The notes under the pieces: generated by a model
Told to the model about the DNA's origin: nothing
The model's input: only the letters and a program-made list of their open reading frames with translations
Databases searched by the model: none
Source of the DNA: Desulforudis sp.
Lineage (GTDB): Bacteria > Bacillota > Desulfotomaculia > Desulfotomaculales > Desulforudaceae
Length of the DNA: 11,457 nucleotides
Direction: 5' to 3'
NCBI GenBank assembly: GCA_014859075.1
Contig: JACUUW010000047.1
Coordinates: 1-11,457, forward strand
Part shown: positions 1 through 5,699 of the stretch, in pieces
How the letters are laid out: the number at the start of each line of letters is the position of its first letter
How positions within the stretch are numbered: the stretch's first letter is position 1
Translations under genes and position numbers: made by a program

Positions 1-725
1 ACCGCCCGGTGGACCAGCGCCGCCGCCACCGAAGAATCCACACCCCCGCTCAGGGCGCAGAGCACCCGGCCGCCCCCGGCCTCCCGTTTGATCTGGGCCA
101 CCGCGTCGTCCAGGAAGGACGCCATGGTCCAGTCCCCCCGGCAGCCACACACATCATATAGAAACCGCTTCAGGATCCCGGTACCCTTCGGGGTGTGCCT
201 CACTTCCGGATGGAACTGCAATCCATAAAGCTTCTTGACGGGATGGACGATCGCGGCGCAGGGCGAATCGTTGGTGCGCGCCGTGACCTGAAAGCCGGGC
301 GGCGGTCCGTCCACCCGGTCACCGTGGCTCATCCAGCACTGTTCACGTTCATCGAGATCCTGAAACAAAACGTCCCGCTGGAGCACCTCCAACTCCGTCT
401 TGCCGTACTCCCGCCGGTCGGCACGCGCAACGGTCCCGCCGAGCTGCCGGGCCATCAGTTGCATGCCGTAGCAAATTCCCAGGATGGGAATGCCGGCTGC
501 GTAAAGCGCCTCGGCGCATTGCGGCGCGCCTTCCTGATACACGCTGGAAGGCCCGCCGGAAAAAACGATTCCCTTCGGCCTCCGGGCGACGATTTCCGCC
601 ACCGGCGTGTGGTAGGGCAAAATCTCGCAGTAAACCCGGCACTCTCTAATTCGCCGGGCAATCAACTGAGTGTACTGTCCGCCGAAATCGAGCACCAAGA
701 CAAACTCTCCGACCGGTGCCTGCAA
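1..725 (-). CDS. guaA: GMP synthase (glutamine-hydrolysing), N-terminal half, cut by the window edge
   Basis: GuaA converts XMP, ATP and glutamine to GMP in the cytoplasm, the last step of guanine nucleotide synthesis. About 241 codons are visible. The N-terminal class I glutamine amidotransferase domain opens with FVLVLDFGGQYTQLI and has its nucleophile in ILGICYGMQ (Cys85). The His172 and Glu174 of the triad lie in LQFHPE. The ATP pyrophosphatase domain then begins, with its P-loop SGGVDSS at residues 226-232 just before the edge. The start is TTG at 725, chosen because GGAGGG (minus strand, 735-740) sits 9 bases upstream and no better start fits the conserved N-terminus. The rest of the ATPase and dimerisation domains lie outside the window. 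It follows hpt in the same direction and probably shares its promoter. The identification is secure. Confidence 0.96.
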   Translation of the reverse strand, partial: MQAPVGEFVLVLDFGGQYTQLIARRIRECRVYCEILPYHTPVAEIVARRPKGIVFSGGPSSVYQEGAPQCAEALYAAGIPILGICYGMQLMARQLGGTVARADRREYGKTELEVLQRDVLFQDLDEREQCWMSHGDRVDGPPPGFQVTARTNDSPCAAIVHPVKKLYGLQFHPEVRHTPKGTGILKRFLYDVCGCRGDWTMASFLDDAVAQIKREAGGGRVLCALSGGVDSSVAAALVHRA

Positions 726-734
726 AGGGGAAAA

Positions 735-740
735 CCCTCC
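735..740 (-). promoter_or_regulatory. Ribosome binding site deciding the TTG start of guaA
   Basis: Read on the minus strand this is GGAGGG, nine bases before TTG at 725. It lies only ten bases from the inner edge of the inverted-repeat element at 751-849, so the element stops just short of the translation signal. Confidence 0.7.
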
Positions 741-750
741 TTTTGGGTTA

Positions 751-849
751 GAATACAGAATTCAGGATTGAGAATTCAAAAGTGGAGGAGAAGATCTAAA
801 GGAGCTCCCCGGTACTCATTCTGAATTCTGACTCCTGGATTCTGAATTC
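751..849. repeat. 99-bp inverted-repeat element between guaA and hpt
   Basis: The 27-base arm at 751-777 is the inverted counterpart of the arm at 823-849, with 23 of 27 positions matching. The arms are rich in GAATTC and GGATTC-like words, and the 45-base interior contains GGAGCTCC. In RNA the arms would form a long imperfect hairpin between hpt and guaA. No T-run follows on either strand, so it does not look like a classical terminator. The right arm is translated as the C-terminus of hpt (NSESRSQNSE) and the loop end supplies the stop codon. This composition resembles small dispersed palindromic repeats seen between genes in many bacterial genomes. Its copy number in this genome cannot be seen here. 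Confidence 0.75.
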
Positions 850-1394
850 CGTTTCTTTCCATATACCCCGGGCTTAAGGACCCACACGTCCGCCAGGTTC
901 CGGTATAATTCGTTGTAATCCAGGCCGTACCCGACCACGAACTCGTCGGGGATTTCAAAGCCCAGGTAGTCCACCGAAACCTCAACTTTGCGGCGGTCGG
1001 GTTTGTCCAACAGCACGCACACCCGGAGGCTGGCCGGGTTACGGGTACGCAAAGTCTCCAGCAGATAATTGAGAGTCAGGCCGGTATCGACGATATCCTC
1101 GATCAGCAACACGTCCCGGCCCTCGATGGTCTGGTCCAAATCCTTCAGAATTCGAACCACTCCGGAAGAAGAAGAGGACTGGCCATAGCTGGCCACGGCC
1201 ATGAAATCAAAAGAAACGGGCACTGTGATTGCCCGTACCAAGTCGGCCATGAAGATGGTGGAACCCTTCAAGATACCTACGGTCAGAAGCTGGCCGGTGT
1301 TGGCGTAATCCTCGGAAATCGCCCGGCCCAACTCGATTACCCGGGCCTGAATTTCCCAAGACGAGACCAGGATCCGGTCCAGGTCGGAATGCAT
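816..1394 (-). CDS. hpt: Hypoxanthine phosphoribosyltransferase
   Basis: A cytoplasmic purine salvage enzyme that joins hypoxanthine (and usually guanine) to PRPP, giving IMP or GMP. The PRPP-binding loop is VLLIEDIVDTGLTL at residues 95-108, with the catalytic acidic pair in IEDIVDTG. Other family blocks are GILKGSTIFMADL (40-52), the flexible loop SYGQSSSSSG (69-78), LLDKPDRR (128-135) and FVVGYGLDY (152-160). The ATG at 1394 is preferred (192 residues); a TTG six codons upstream is in frame but has a poorer ribosome binding site. The protein is about 12-15 residues longer than is usual for the family. The extra tail NSESRSQNSE is encoded by the right arm of the inverted repeat, so the original stop appears to have been replaced. 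guaA follows about 90 bases downstream in the same direction. Confidence 0.95.
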   Translation of the reverse strand: MHSDLDRILVSSWEIQARVIELGRAISEDYANTGQLLTVGILKGSTIFMADLVRAITVPVSFDFMAVASYGQSSSSSGVVRILKDLDQTIEGRDVLLIEDIVDTGLTLNYLLETLRTRNPASLRVCVLLDKPDRRKVEVSVDYLGFEIPDEFVVGYGLDYNELYRNLADVWVLKPGVYGKKRNSESRSQNSE

Positions 1395-1441
1395 ACCCTC
1401 AACCCCTGACAAAACGCCAAATACCGGGAAAAATCTGGCCT

Positions 1442-1471
1442 ATTATATCAGGAGAATCGCCCGTGTGTCAA
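1442..1471 (-). promoter_or_regulatory. Sigma-A promoter of hpt-guaA
   Basis: On the minus strand a perfect -35 box TTGACA (1466-1471) and a perfect -10 box TATAAT (1442-1447) are separated by 18 bases. TG one base upstream of the -10 box makes it an extended -10. Transcription would start near 1435, about 40 bases before the hpt ATG. That leader is too short for a purine riboswitch. The promoter begins only 13 bases beyond the stop of the upstream lipoprotein gene. Confidence 0.88.
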
Positions 1472-1483
1472 TGTGCGCCACCG

Positions 1484-2323
1484 TCACGACCGTACCCCAC
1501 CAGGCCCGAAACCGGAGTAAGGTCGCTCCGGACGATGACCAGCCCAAAAAATCAAGGTGGAACAGCCCGGAGGCCGCTCCACCCTGCCCGTCCACTCCCC
1601 GTTTGTCCGGGACACTCCCGGATGCGCCCCGCTATCAGCCGGCGGATCCGCCACCTCAATCTCACAGTAACCCCAGTCGGGACCGCCCCCGGCGGCCGTT
1701 ACAAATCCCTCGTACAGCACCTCTCCGCAGGCGTCTTGGAGTTGATAATTGACCGTCCCCTCAAAAACACGGGCGATACCGGCGGCGTAGATCAAGCCGG
1801 GCGTTTCGCCGAAGGAACTGACTATGATGTTATTTGCGCGGGCGAACGTGTCCAGGGGTCCGCCCGGCCAGCCCCGAACCTGGGGGAAATACTCGCCACC
1901 GGCGTCCAGGAACTCCACGTCCCGGTACACACCCTCCAGCACTTCCACGGCATACGGGTAGGTGAGTACCTGCGCCGCCGGCTCCTCGGGTTCCGTCAAC
2001 CTCGCCGTGACCACCGCCTTGCCGCCCTCGATCTCGATACCCACAATTTCGACCTGGTACCCGGCGGTCGGTTGTTCCCCGTAGCTCACGATGAAGAAGG
2101 TTTCATCCCCCTCCACCAGAGCCAAGCCGGCGTGCAGGTACTTCACCGTTTCAAGGGTATCCATGACAGCAGGGGGGTAAACCGACTGCCCGCCGCCGTT
2201 GGACGGCTCTTCCGGGGGCGGACCCTGCGGCCCGTCCCCGACCCCGCCCAGACCACAACCGGTGGTCATCAGGAGCGCTCCCACGACAAGCAGGAAAGAG
2301 AACAATCGCCGCCTGTTGCGCAC
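1484..2323 (-). CDS. Lipoprotein with PrcB_C-like and Gmad2-like domains
   Basis: A predicted lipoprotein of 279 residues on the outer face of the cytoplasmic membrane. The N-terminus is basic (RNRRR), then hydrophobic, then the lipobox MTTGC with the lipid-modified residue at Cys23. A proline/glycine-rich linker runs to about residue 50. Residues 75-130 (FFIVSYGEQPTAGYQ ... QVLTYPYAVEVL) match the pattern of the PrcB C-terminal domain. Residues 164-225 (NIIVSSFGETPGLIYAAG, ARVFEGTVNYQL, GPDWGYCEIEV) match Gmad2, an immunoglobulin-like domain of bacterial lipoproteins and germination proteins. The GTG start at 2323 has GGAGGT eight bases upstream; an ATG seven codons earlier overlaps that site and is less likely. 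After residue 230 the usual final Gmad2 strands are not recognisable, so the C-terminus may be divergent or shifted. The function is unknown; domain calls are from memory of family patterns. Confidence 0.78.
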   Translation of the reverse strand: MRNRRRLFSFLLVVGALLMTTGCGLGGVGDGPQGPPPEEPSNGGGQSVYPPAVMDTLETVKYLHAGLALVEGDETFFIVSYGEQPTAGYQVEIVGIEIEGGKAVVTARLTEPEEPAAQVLTYPYAVEVLEGVYRDVEFLDAGGEYFPQVRGWPGGPLDTFARANNIIVSSFGETPGLIYAAGIARVFEGTVNYQLQDACGEVLYEGFVTAAGGGPDWGYCEIEVADPPADSGAHPGVSRTNGEWTGRVERPPGCSTLIFWAGHRPERPYSGFGPGGVRS

Positions 2324-2384
2324 GACGCAACACCTCCATACCATTTTATATCATTAAGACGTACCAGTGCCGGCGCAGGATTTA

Positions 2385-2393
2385 ATTATACCA
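2385..2393 (-). promoter_or_regulatory. Extended -10 promoter of the PrcB/Gmad2 lipoprotein gene
   Basis: Read on the minus strand this is TGGTATAAT, a perfect -10 box (2385-2390) with the TG extension. No convincing -35 box is present: that position falls in the adjacent terminator stem, as is tolerated for extended -10 promoters. The start would be near 2378, about 55 bases before the GTG codon. Confidence 0.6.
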
Positions 2394-2396
2394 TGC

Positions 2397-2424
2397 AAAA
2401 CGGTGGCGCTGCCGCCACCGTTTT
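2397..2424 (-). terminator. Intrinsic terminator behind the 244-residue protein gene
   Basis: A perfect 12-bp stem (AAAACGGTGGCG at 2397-2408 with CGCCACCGTTTT at 2413-2424) closes a four-base loop CTGC. It lies about 20 bases after the stop of the minus-strand gene at 2446. The A/T ends of the stem give a short U-run in that direction and a run of six T in the other, so it could work both ways. Confidence 0.75.
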
Positions 2425-2445
2425 TTCTCCGCTCCGCTTCATTAA

Positions 2446-3180
2446 CTACTCCTCTTTTTCTTCATCCTCCGCCGGCGGTTCGGTGTCCGGCGGTTCAATC
2501 TTGATCTCCTTGTTGTAATCCCAGAACTCGATATCGATCAGCAGCCGCTCGCCTTTGGCGCTCTTGCTCTGGGCGGTGATGGCCGCCTTGGTGATCCGCT
2601 GGTCCTTGGAATCAATCCATAAACGGTAGTCGAAGTCGGTGAACTGCAACTCCAGGAAGGGGTTTACCACCAAGGGCTTAATTGCCAAAATCTCGTTTGC
2701 GCGGCCGATACCCCCCTCCTTTCCTTCGTAGGAGATTTCCGGAACGTCCTTGAAGCTCAGTACGCCAAGCGGATTCAACTCGGTGATAAAGAGTTCGGAC
2801 TGGGCCAGGCGGTTACCCTGCAGGGTCAGCCAGCGGCCGGTGATCTGGTCCTTCATGTAGGTGGTGTCTTCGATCTGAATCAGTTCAATCGGACTGTTGA
2901 TCAAGGTGCCCTTGATGGACACCCGGTCGGGAAGCACGGCGGCGCCCTCAATCTCGCTAAAGTAACTGGTCGGCTGGCCTTCGGTCTCCAGCCTGGAATT
3001 GATCCGGTACCGGTAGGACTCACTGGCCCTGGTATTATCCAGGGCCGCGGCCAGCAGCGCCTCCTTCTCCAACCCGCCGCCCTGCGTATAACCACGCAGA
3101 CCCCAGTATCCCAGCACAATCACCGCAAGCATAGTCAGTAATAACAAGAACCGGCCCCGGGACATCACCACCCAGCGCAT
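2446..3180 (-). CDS. Membrane-anchored hypothetical protein, possibly LolA/LppX-like
   Basis: A 244-residue protein not recognised with certainty. Residues 9-27 (RGRFLLLLTMLAVIVLGYW) form one hydrophobic segment after a short basic start. It has no lipobox cysteine, so it is probably a signal anchor or an uncleaved signal, with the rest outside the membrane. The exported part begins with a helix (ALLAAALDNTRASESYRYR) followed by many alternating beta-like strands (YFSEIEGAAVLPDRVSIKG, TTYMKDQITGRWLTL, YRLWIDSKDQRITKAAI). This layout resembles lipid-carrier folds of the LolA/LppX type, but that is inference from pattern only. The last 15 residues are an acidic, proline-rich tail. The ATG at 3180 has GGAGGGG five bases upstream; an in-frame extension further upstream looks non-coding. 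It is divergent from the DUF1015 gene and is closed by the terminator at 2397-2424. Confidence 0.75.
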   Translation of the reverse strand: MRWVVMSRGRFLLLLTMLAVIVLGYWGLRGYTQGGGLEKEALLAAALDNTRASESYRYRINSRLETEGQPTSYFSEIEGAAVLPDRVSIKGTLINSPIELIQIEDTTYMKDQITGRWLTLQGNRLAQSELFITELNPLGVLSFKDVPEISYEGKEGGIGRANEILAIKPLVVNPFLELQFTDFDYRLWIDSKDQRITKAAITAQSKSAKGERLLIDIEFWDYNKEIKIEPPDTEPPAEDEEKEE

Positions 3181-3290
3181 GCGGACCCCTCCCCGGCAAA
3201 TCTGCGAATCCCGGAGCCAAGCCCCGGCATACAGTAATTGATACGCGGGGCGGACGGGAAATATGCCCGCCGATCCAACATAGTGGCATC

Positions 3291-3319
3291 TTTCACCAAC
3301 CCCCGTTTTGCGGTATAAT
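3291..3319 (+). promoter_or_regulatory. Likely promoter of the DUF1015 gene
   Basis: A perfect -10 box TATAAT occupies 3314-3319. The -35 region near 3291-3296 (TTTCAC) is a poor match, so this rests on the -10 box and its place in the divergent intergenic region. Transcription would start near 3326, leaving a leader of about 40 bases. No clear promoter for the leftward gene could be picked out in this gap. Confidence 0.55.
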
Positions 3320-3367
3320 CGGGTTAAGACTGCACCAAGATGCTGATCCGTGCGAGGAGGCCTCAAT

Positions 3368-4648
3368 TTGGCACATATCATCCCAATCCGGGGACTACGC
3401 TACAACCCGGCAATCGTCAAAGACTTGTCCCTGGTGGTCACCCCGCCCTACGACGTGATTGACACGGAGGCCCAGACCCGTTATTACGAACGCCACCCGT
3501 ACAACATCATCCGTCTCGAGTACAACCGCATATACCCGGGCGACGACGAACACGACAACCGCTACGTCAGGGCCGCCGCTACCTTTCGGGAGTGGCGCGC
3601 CCGGGGAGTGTTCGTCCGTGAGGAAAAACCCGCCCTCTACCTCTACGAGCAGCAAGTCGAGTTCGGCGGGCGGACTTACACCAGGCACGGTTTCTTCGGC
3701 GCCATCCGGCTGGAACCTTACAGCACCGGCATGGTGCTGCCCCATGAAGAAACGCTGCCCCACGCCAAGCGGGACCGGTTCAAGCTCCTCCGGGCCTGTC
3801 GGGCGAATTTCAGCCCGGTTTTCGGCCTCTACGCCGAAAAGGAACTGGAGACGGTACAGATCCTCAGTGCGGCGGCCGGACCCGAACCCGCGGCCGAATT
3901 CCGCGACGAACTGGGTCAAGCCCACCGCCTCTGGCCCGTCACCGACCCGAAAGCCATCAACCGGGTGCTGGTCATCCTCCAAAAATACCCGGTGTTTATC
4001 GCCGACGGCCACCACCGTTACGAGACCGCGCTGGCTTACAAGGAAGCGTGCAACCGGCCGGGACTCCAGAACTGCGTCATGATCGTGCTGGTCAGTCTCT
4101 ACGACCCCGGCCTTTTGATTCTGCCGACCCACCGCCTGGTGAAAAGCCCCCTGGACCTGGACCCGGCAACCCTGCCGGCGAGACTGGAAGCCCATTTCGA
4201 CGTCCAGCCTTTCGCCGGCGGGTTCCGCGAATTCCTGGCCGCGCTGGGGCGGAGGCCCAAACATTCATTCGGCCTTTACTCCGGGGCCGGCAGACTCCAC
4301 CTCCTCTCCCTGAAACCGACCGTTGACCTGGACCGCCTGATGCCCACCGACCGGTCCCCGAACTGGAGGCAGCTGGACGTCACCGTTCTGCACCAACTTG
4401 TACTCGGCCGGTTGCTGGGCATCGGGAGCGACAAGTGGGCCGACGAGGAATTCCTGAAATACACCCGCAAGGAGGAAGCTGCGCTCGATCGGGTCGACGC
4501 CGGCGAGTTCGACTGTGCTTTTTTCCTGAATCCGCCGGGGGTCGAGGAACTGGTCGCCGTGGCCGGCGACGGGGAGCGGATGCCCCAAAAATCCACCTAC
4601 TTCTACCCGAAGCTCAGCACCGGTCTGGTCATCAACCCCTTCGATTAG
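3368..4648 (+). CDS. DUF1015 family protein
   Basis: A 426-residue, probably cytoplasmic protein of the widespread DUF1015 family, whose biochemical role is not established. The family start is clear: AHIIPIRGLRYNP, then VVTPPYDVIDTEAQ (23-36) and HPYNIIRLE (43-51). Conserved blocks follow: LPHEETLPHAKRDR (124-137) and FIADGHHRYETAL (210-222), the latter with adjacent His215 and His216. No signal peptide or membrane segment is visible, and the length is normal for the family. The TTG at 3368 is chosen because AGGAGG (3355-3360) lies seven bases upstream and the family consensus begins there; an in-frame GTG 18 bases earlier would swallow that site. The downstream 405-bp gap separates it from the metal-transport operon, so it is probably monocistronic. 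Confidence 0.93.
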   Translation: MAHIIPIRGLRYNPAIVKDLSLVVTPPYDVIDTEAQTRYYERHPYNIIRLEYNRIYPGDDEHDNRYVRAAATFREWRARGVFVREEKPALYLYEQQVEFGGRTYTRHGFFGAIRLEPYSTGMVLPHEETLPHAKRDRFKLLRACRANFSPVFGLYAEKELETVQILSAAAGPEPAAEFRDELGQAHRLWPVTDPKAINRVLVILQKYPVFIADGHHRYETALAYKEACNRPGLQNCVMIVLVSLYDPGLLILPTHRLVKSPLDLDPATLPARLEAHFDVQPFAGGFREFLAALGRRPKHSFGLYSGAGRLHLLSLKPTVDLDRLMPTDRSPNWRQLDVTVLHQLVLGRLLGIGSDKWADEEFLKYTRKEEAALDRVDAGEFDCAFFLNPPGVEELVAVAGDGERMPQKSTYFYPKLSTGLVINPFD

Positions 4649-4661
4649 CCCCACTAAACCT

Positions 4662-4816
4662 CCTAAAAAGGGGTCCTAAAAAGGGGTCAGGCACCTAAGT
4701 TAACTAAGTTAAAGACGCAGTTAAGAAAGGGGTCTGACCCCTAAGTTAAACCCCTAAGTTAAAAACTTAACCTAACTACTAATGTTTTTAAGTTAGGGGT
4801 CTGACCCCTAACTTAA
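4662..4816. repeat. AT-rich REP-like repeat island
   Basis: This stretch stands out from the GC-rich surroundings. It holds two tandem 13-mers CCTAAAAAGGGGT (4662-4674, 4675-4687), the motif GGGGTCAGGCACC (4683-4695), and four copies of CTAAGTTAA (4695, 4704, 4741, 4754). It also holds the palindrome GGGGTCTGACCCC (4729-4741) and a perfect 29-bp palindrome (4788-4816) with the same core inside TTAAGTTA arms. GGGGTC-AGGCACC and GGGGTC-T-GACCCC words are familiar from intergenic repeats associated with IS200-like/REP-associated transposases, although no transposase is present here. The palindromes may also end transcription of the DUF1015 gene, but no U-run supports a classical terminator. Confidence 0.75.
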
Positions 4817-4955
4817 CACCTCGGTTCTGAAAAATCAGTCGCAAGTAGGCAGGAATTACCCGCCGCAACAACGAACCATATTTGACAGCCGGATAACAGA
4901 AGTTATCGCCGTCGATTTTCAGGCCCGTTAAATGCCCATCTGAATTACAAACCGG
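4817..4955. other. Intergenic leader region without a recognisable gene
   Basis: This stretch contains a TTGACA at 4882-4887 without a good -10 box at the right distance, and a small hairpin GATAAC-AGAA-GTTATC (about 4892-4907). It probably holds the promoter and the 5' part of the leader of the FmdE operon, but neither can be fixed from sequence alone. A minus-strand reading frame crosses it without a ribosome binding site or recognisable family and is not called. Confidence 0.4.
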
Positions 4956-4956
4956 A

Positions 4957-5015
4957 AAAAGACCACGGAGGTCTTCAGCCCGCTGCAGCGGGGAGACGTC
5001 TGTGGTCTTTTGTTT
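4957..5015 (+). promoter_or_regulatory. Terminator-like nested hairpin in the leader of the FmdE operon
   Basis: An outer 10-bp stem pairs AAAAGACCAC (4957-4966) with GTGGTCTTTT (5002-5011). Inside it GTCT (4971-4974) pairs with AGAC (4994-4997) around the hairpin CCCGC-TGCA-GCGGG (4979-4992). The run TTTTGTTTT follows directly. The structure ends about 40 bases before the fmdE-like start codon and over 300 bases after the previous gene. It therefore fits a leader attenuator better than a terminator of the DUF1015 gene. No known riboswitch class was recognised. Confidence 0.55.
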
Positions 5016-5053
5016 TCCAGAGCAGTTCATCAAATGAAAGGAGAACACCAAAA

Positions 5054-5647
5054 ATGTGTCAGGAACCTACCCTGTGGGAAAAGGCGCTGGACTTTCACGG
5101 ACACTCCTGTCCGGGACTCGCCCTGGGTTTTCGGGCCGCCCAAGCCGGGATGGCCCGCCTGAACGAGCTGCGCGACGTGGACGAGGAGATTTTCGCGGTA
5201 GTGGAAAACGACTCCTGCGGCGTCGATGCCGTTATGGTGGTCAGCGGCTGCACCCCGGGCAAAGGGAACCTCTTGTTCAAGGACTTGGGCAAGCAGGCCC
5301 ACACCTTTGGCAGCCGTAATTCCGGCAAAGCGGTTCGCGTGGTGGCGAAAAACGCTCTCTCCCGGCGCGACCCCGAATTCGCCGCCCTGGCCGCCCGAGT
5401 GACCGGCGGCCGGGCCACCCCGGAAGAAAAGGAAACCTTCGCCGACTTGCGTGACAAACGCACCCTGGAACTGCTGAAAGCACCCGCTGAGGAACTGTTC
5501 AGCATTACGGAAGTACACTTCGAATTTCCGCCCAGGGCCCGTATTTTCGAGTCGGTGCAGTGCGCCGCCTGCGGCGAGTGGGCCATGGAACCCAGGATGC
5601 GCCTGCAAAACGGGAAACCGGTGTGCATCACCTGCGCCGGCGATTGA
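5054..5647 (+). CDS. FmdE-family metal-binding protein with C-terminal zinc finger
   Basis: A 197-residue cytoplasmic protein of the FmdE family (PF02663), named after a protein of formylmethanofuran dehydrogenase operons but also common in non-methanogens. The family core is clear: FHGHSCPGLALGFRAA (residues 14-29) with His15, His17 and Cys19, then ENDSCGVDAVMVVSGCTPGKGNL (51-73) with Cys55 and Cys66. A C-terminal treble-clef type zinc finger has CAAC (170-173) and CITC (191-194). Structures of family members show this alpha+beta core with an auxiliary zinc finger; the reaction, if any, is not settled. The ATG at 5054 has AAAGGAG ten bases upstream. The next gene begins 52 bases after the stop, and all downstream genes encode an Opp/Nik-type importer. 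A role in receiving, sensing or inserting the imported metal is therefore plausible but inferred. Confidence 0.9.
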   Translation: MCQEPTLWEKALDFHGHSCPGLALGFRAAQAGMARLNELRDVDEEIFAVVENDSCGVDAVMVVSGCTPGKGNLLFKDLGKQAHTFGSRNSGKAVRVVAKNALSRRDPEFAALAARVTGGRATPEEKETFADLRDKRTLELLKAPAEELFSITEVHFEFPPRARIFESVQCAACGEWAMEPRMRLQNGKPVCITCAGD

Positions 5648-5699
5648 GAAGTGTGTGTGGGAGTTGGAAGAAAAACAGATCAAGGGGGTTGTTTGTCCG

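Noticed and set aside
195..824. Long plus-strand frame opposite guaA
   Set aside because: It is the antisense of a clear GMP synthase with all catalytic motifs and matches no family pattern.
1395..1441. Purine riboswitch in front of hpt
   Set aside because: The promoter leaves a leader of only about 40 bases, too short for a purine aptamer and expression platform.
1463..2518. Long plus-strand frame of about 350 codons opposite the PrcB/Gmad2 lipoprotein
   Set aside because: No family pattern, and it is a mirror of a gene with signal peptide, lipobox and two domains. It also runs through a terminator stem.
4662..4816. CRISPR array
   Set aside because: Repeat units are 9-13 bases, partly adjacent and of several kinds, with no regular spacers and no cas genes.
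4788..5051. Minus-strand frame of 87 codons across the FmdE leader
   Set aside because: No ribosome binding site. It starts in the leader and ends inside the 29-bp palindrome, and its sequence matched no transposase or other family I know. It could be a remnant, but the evidence is too thin.
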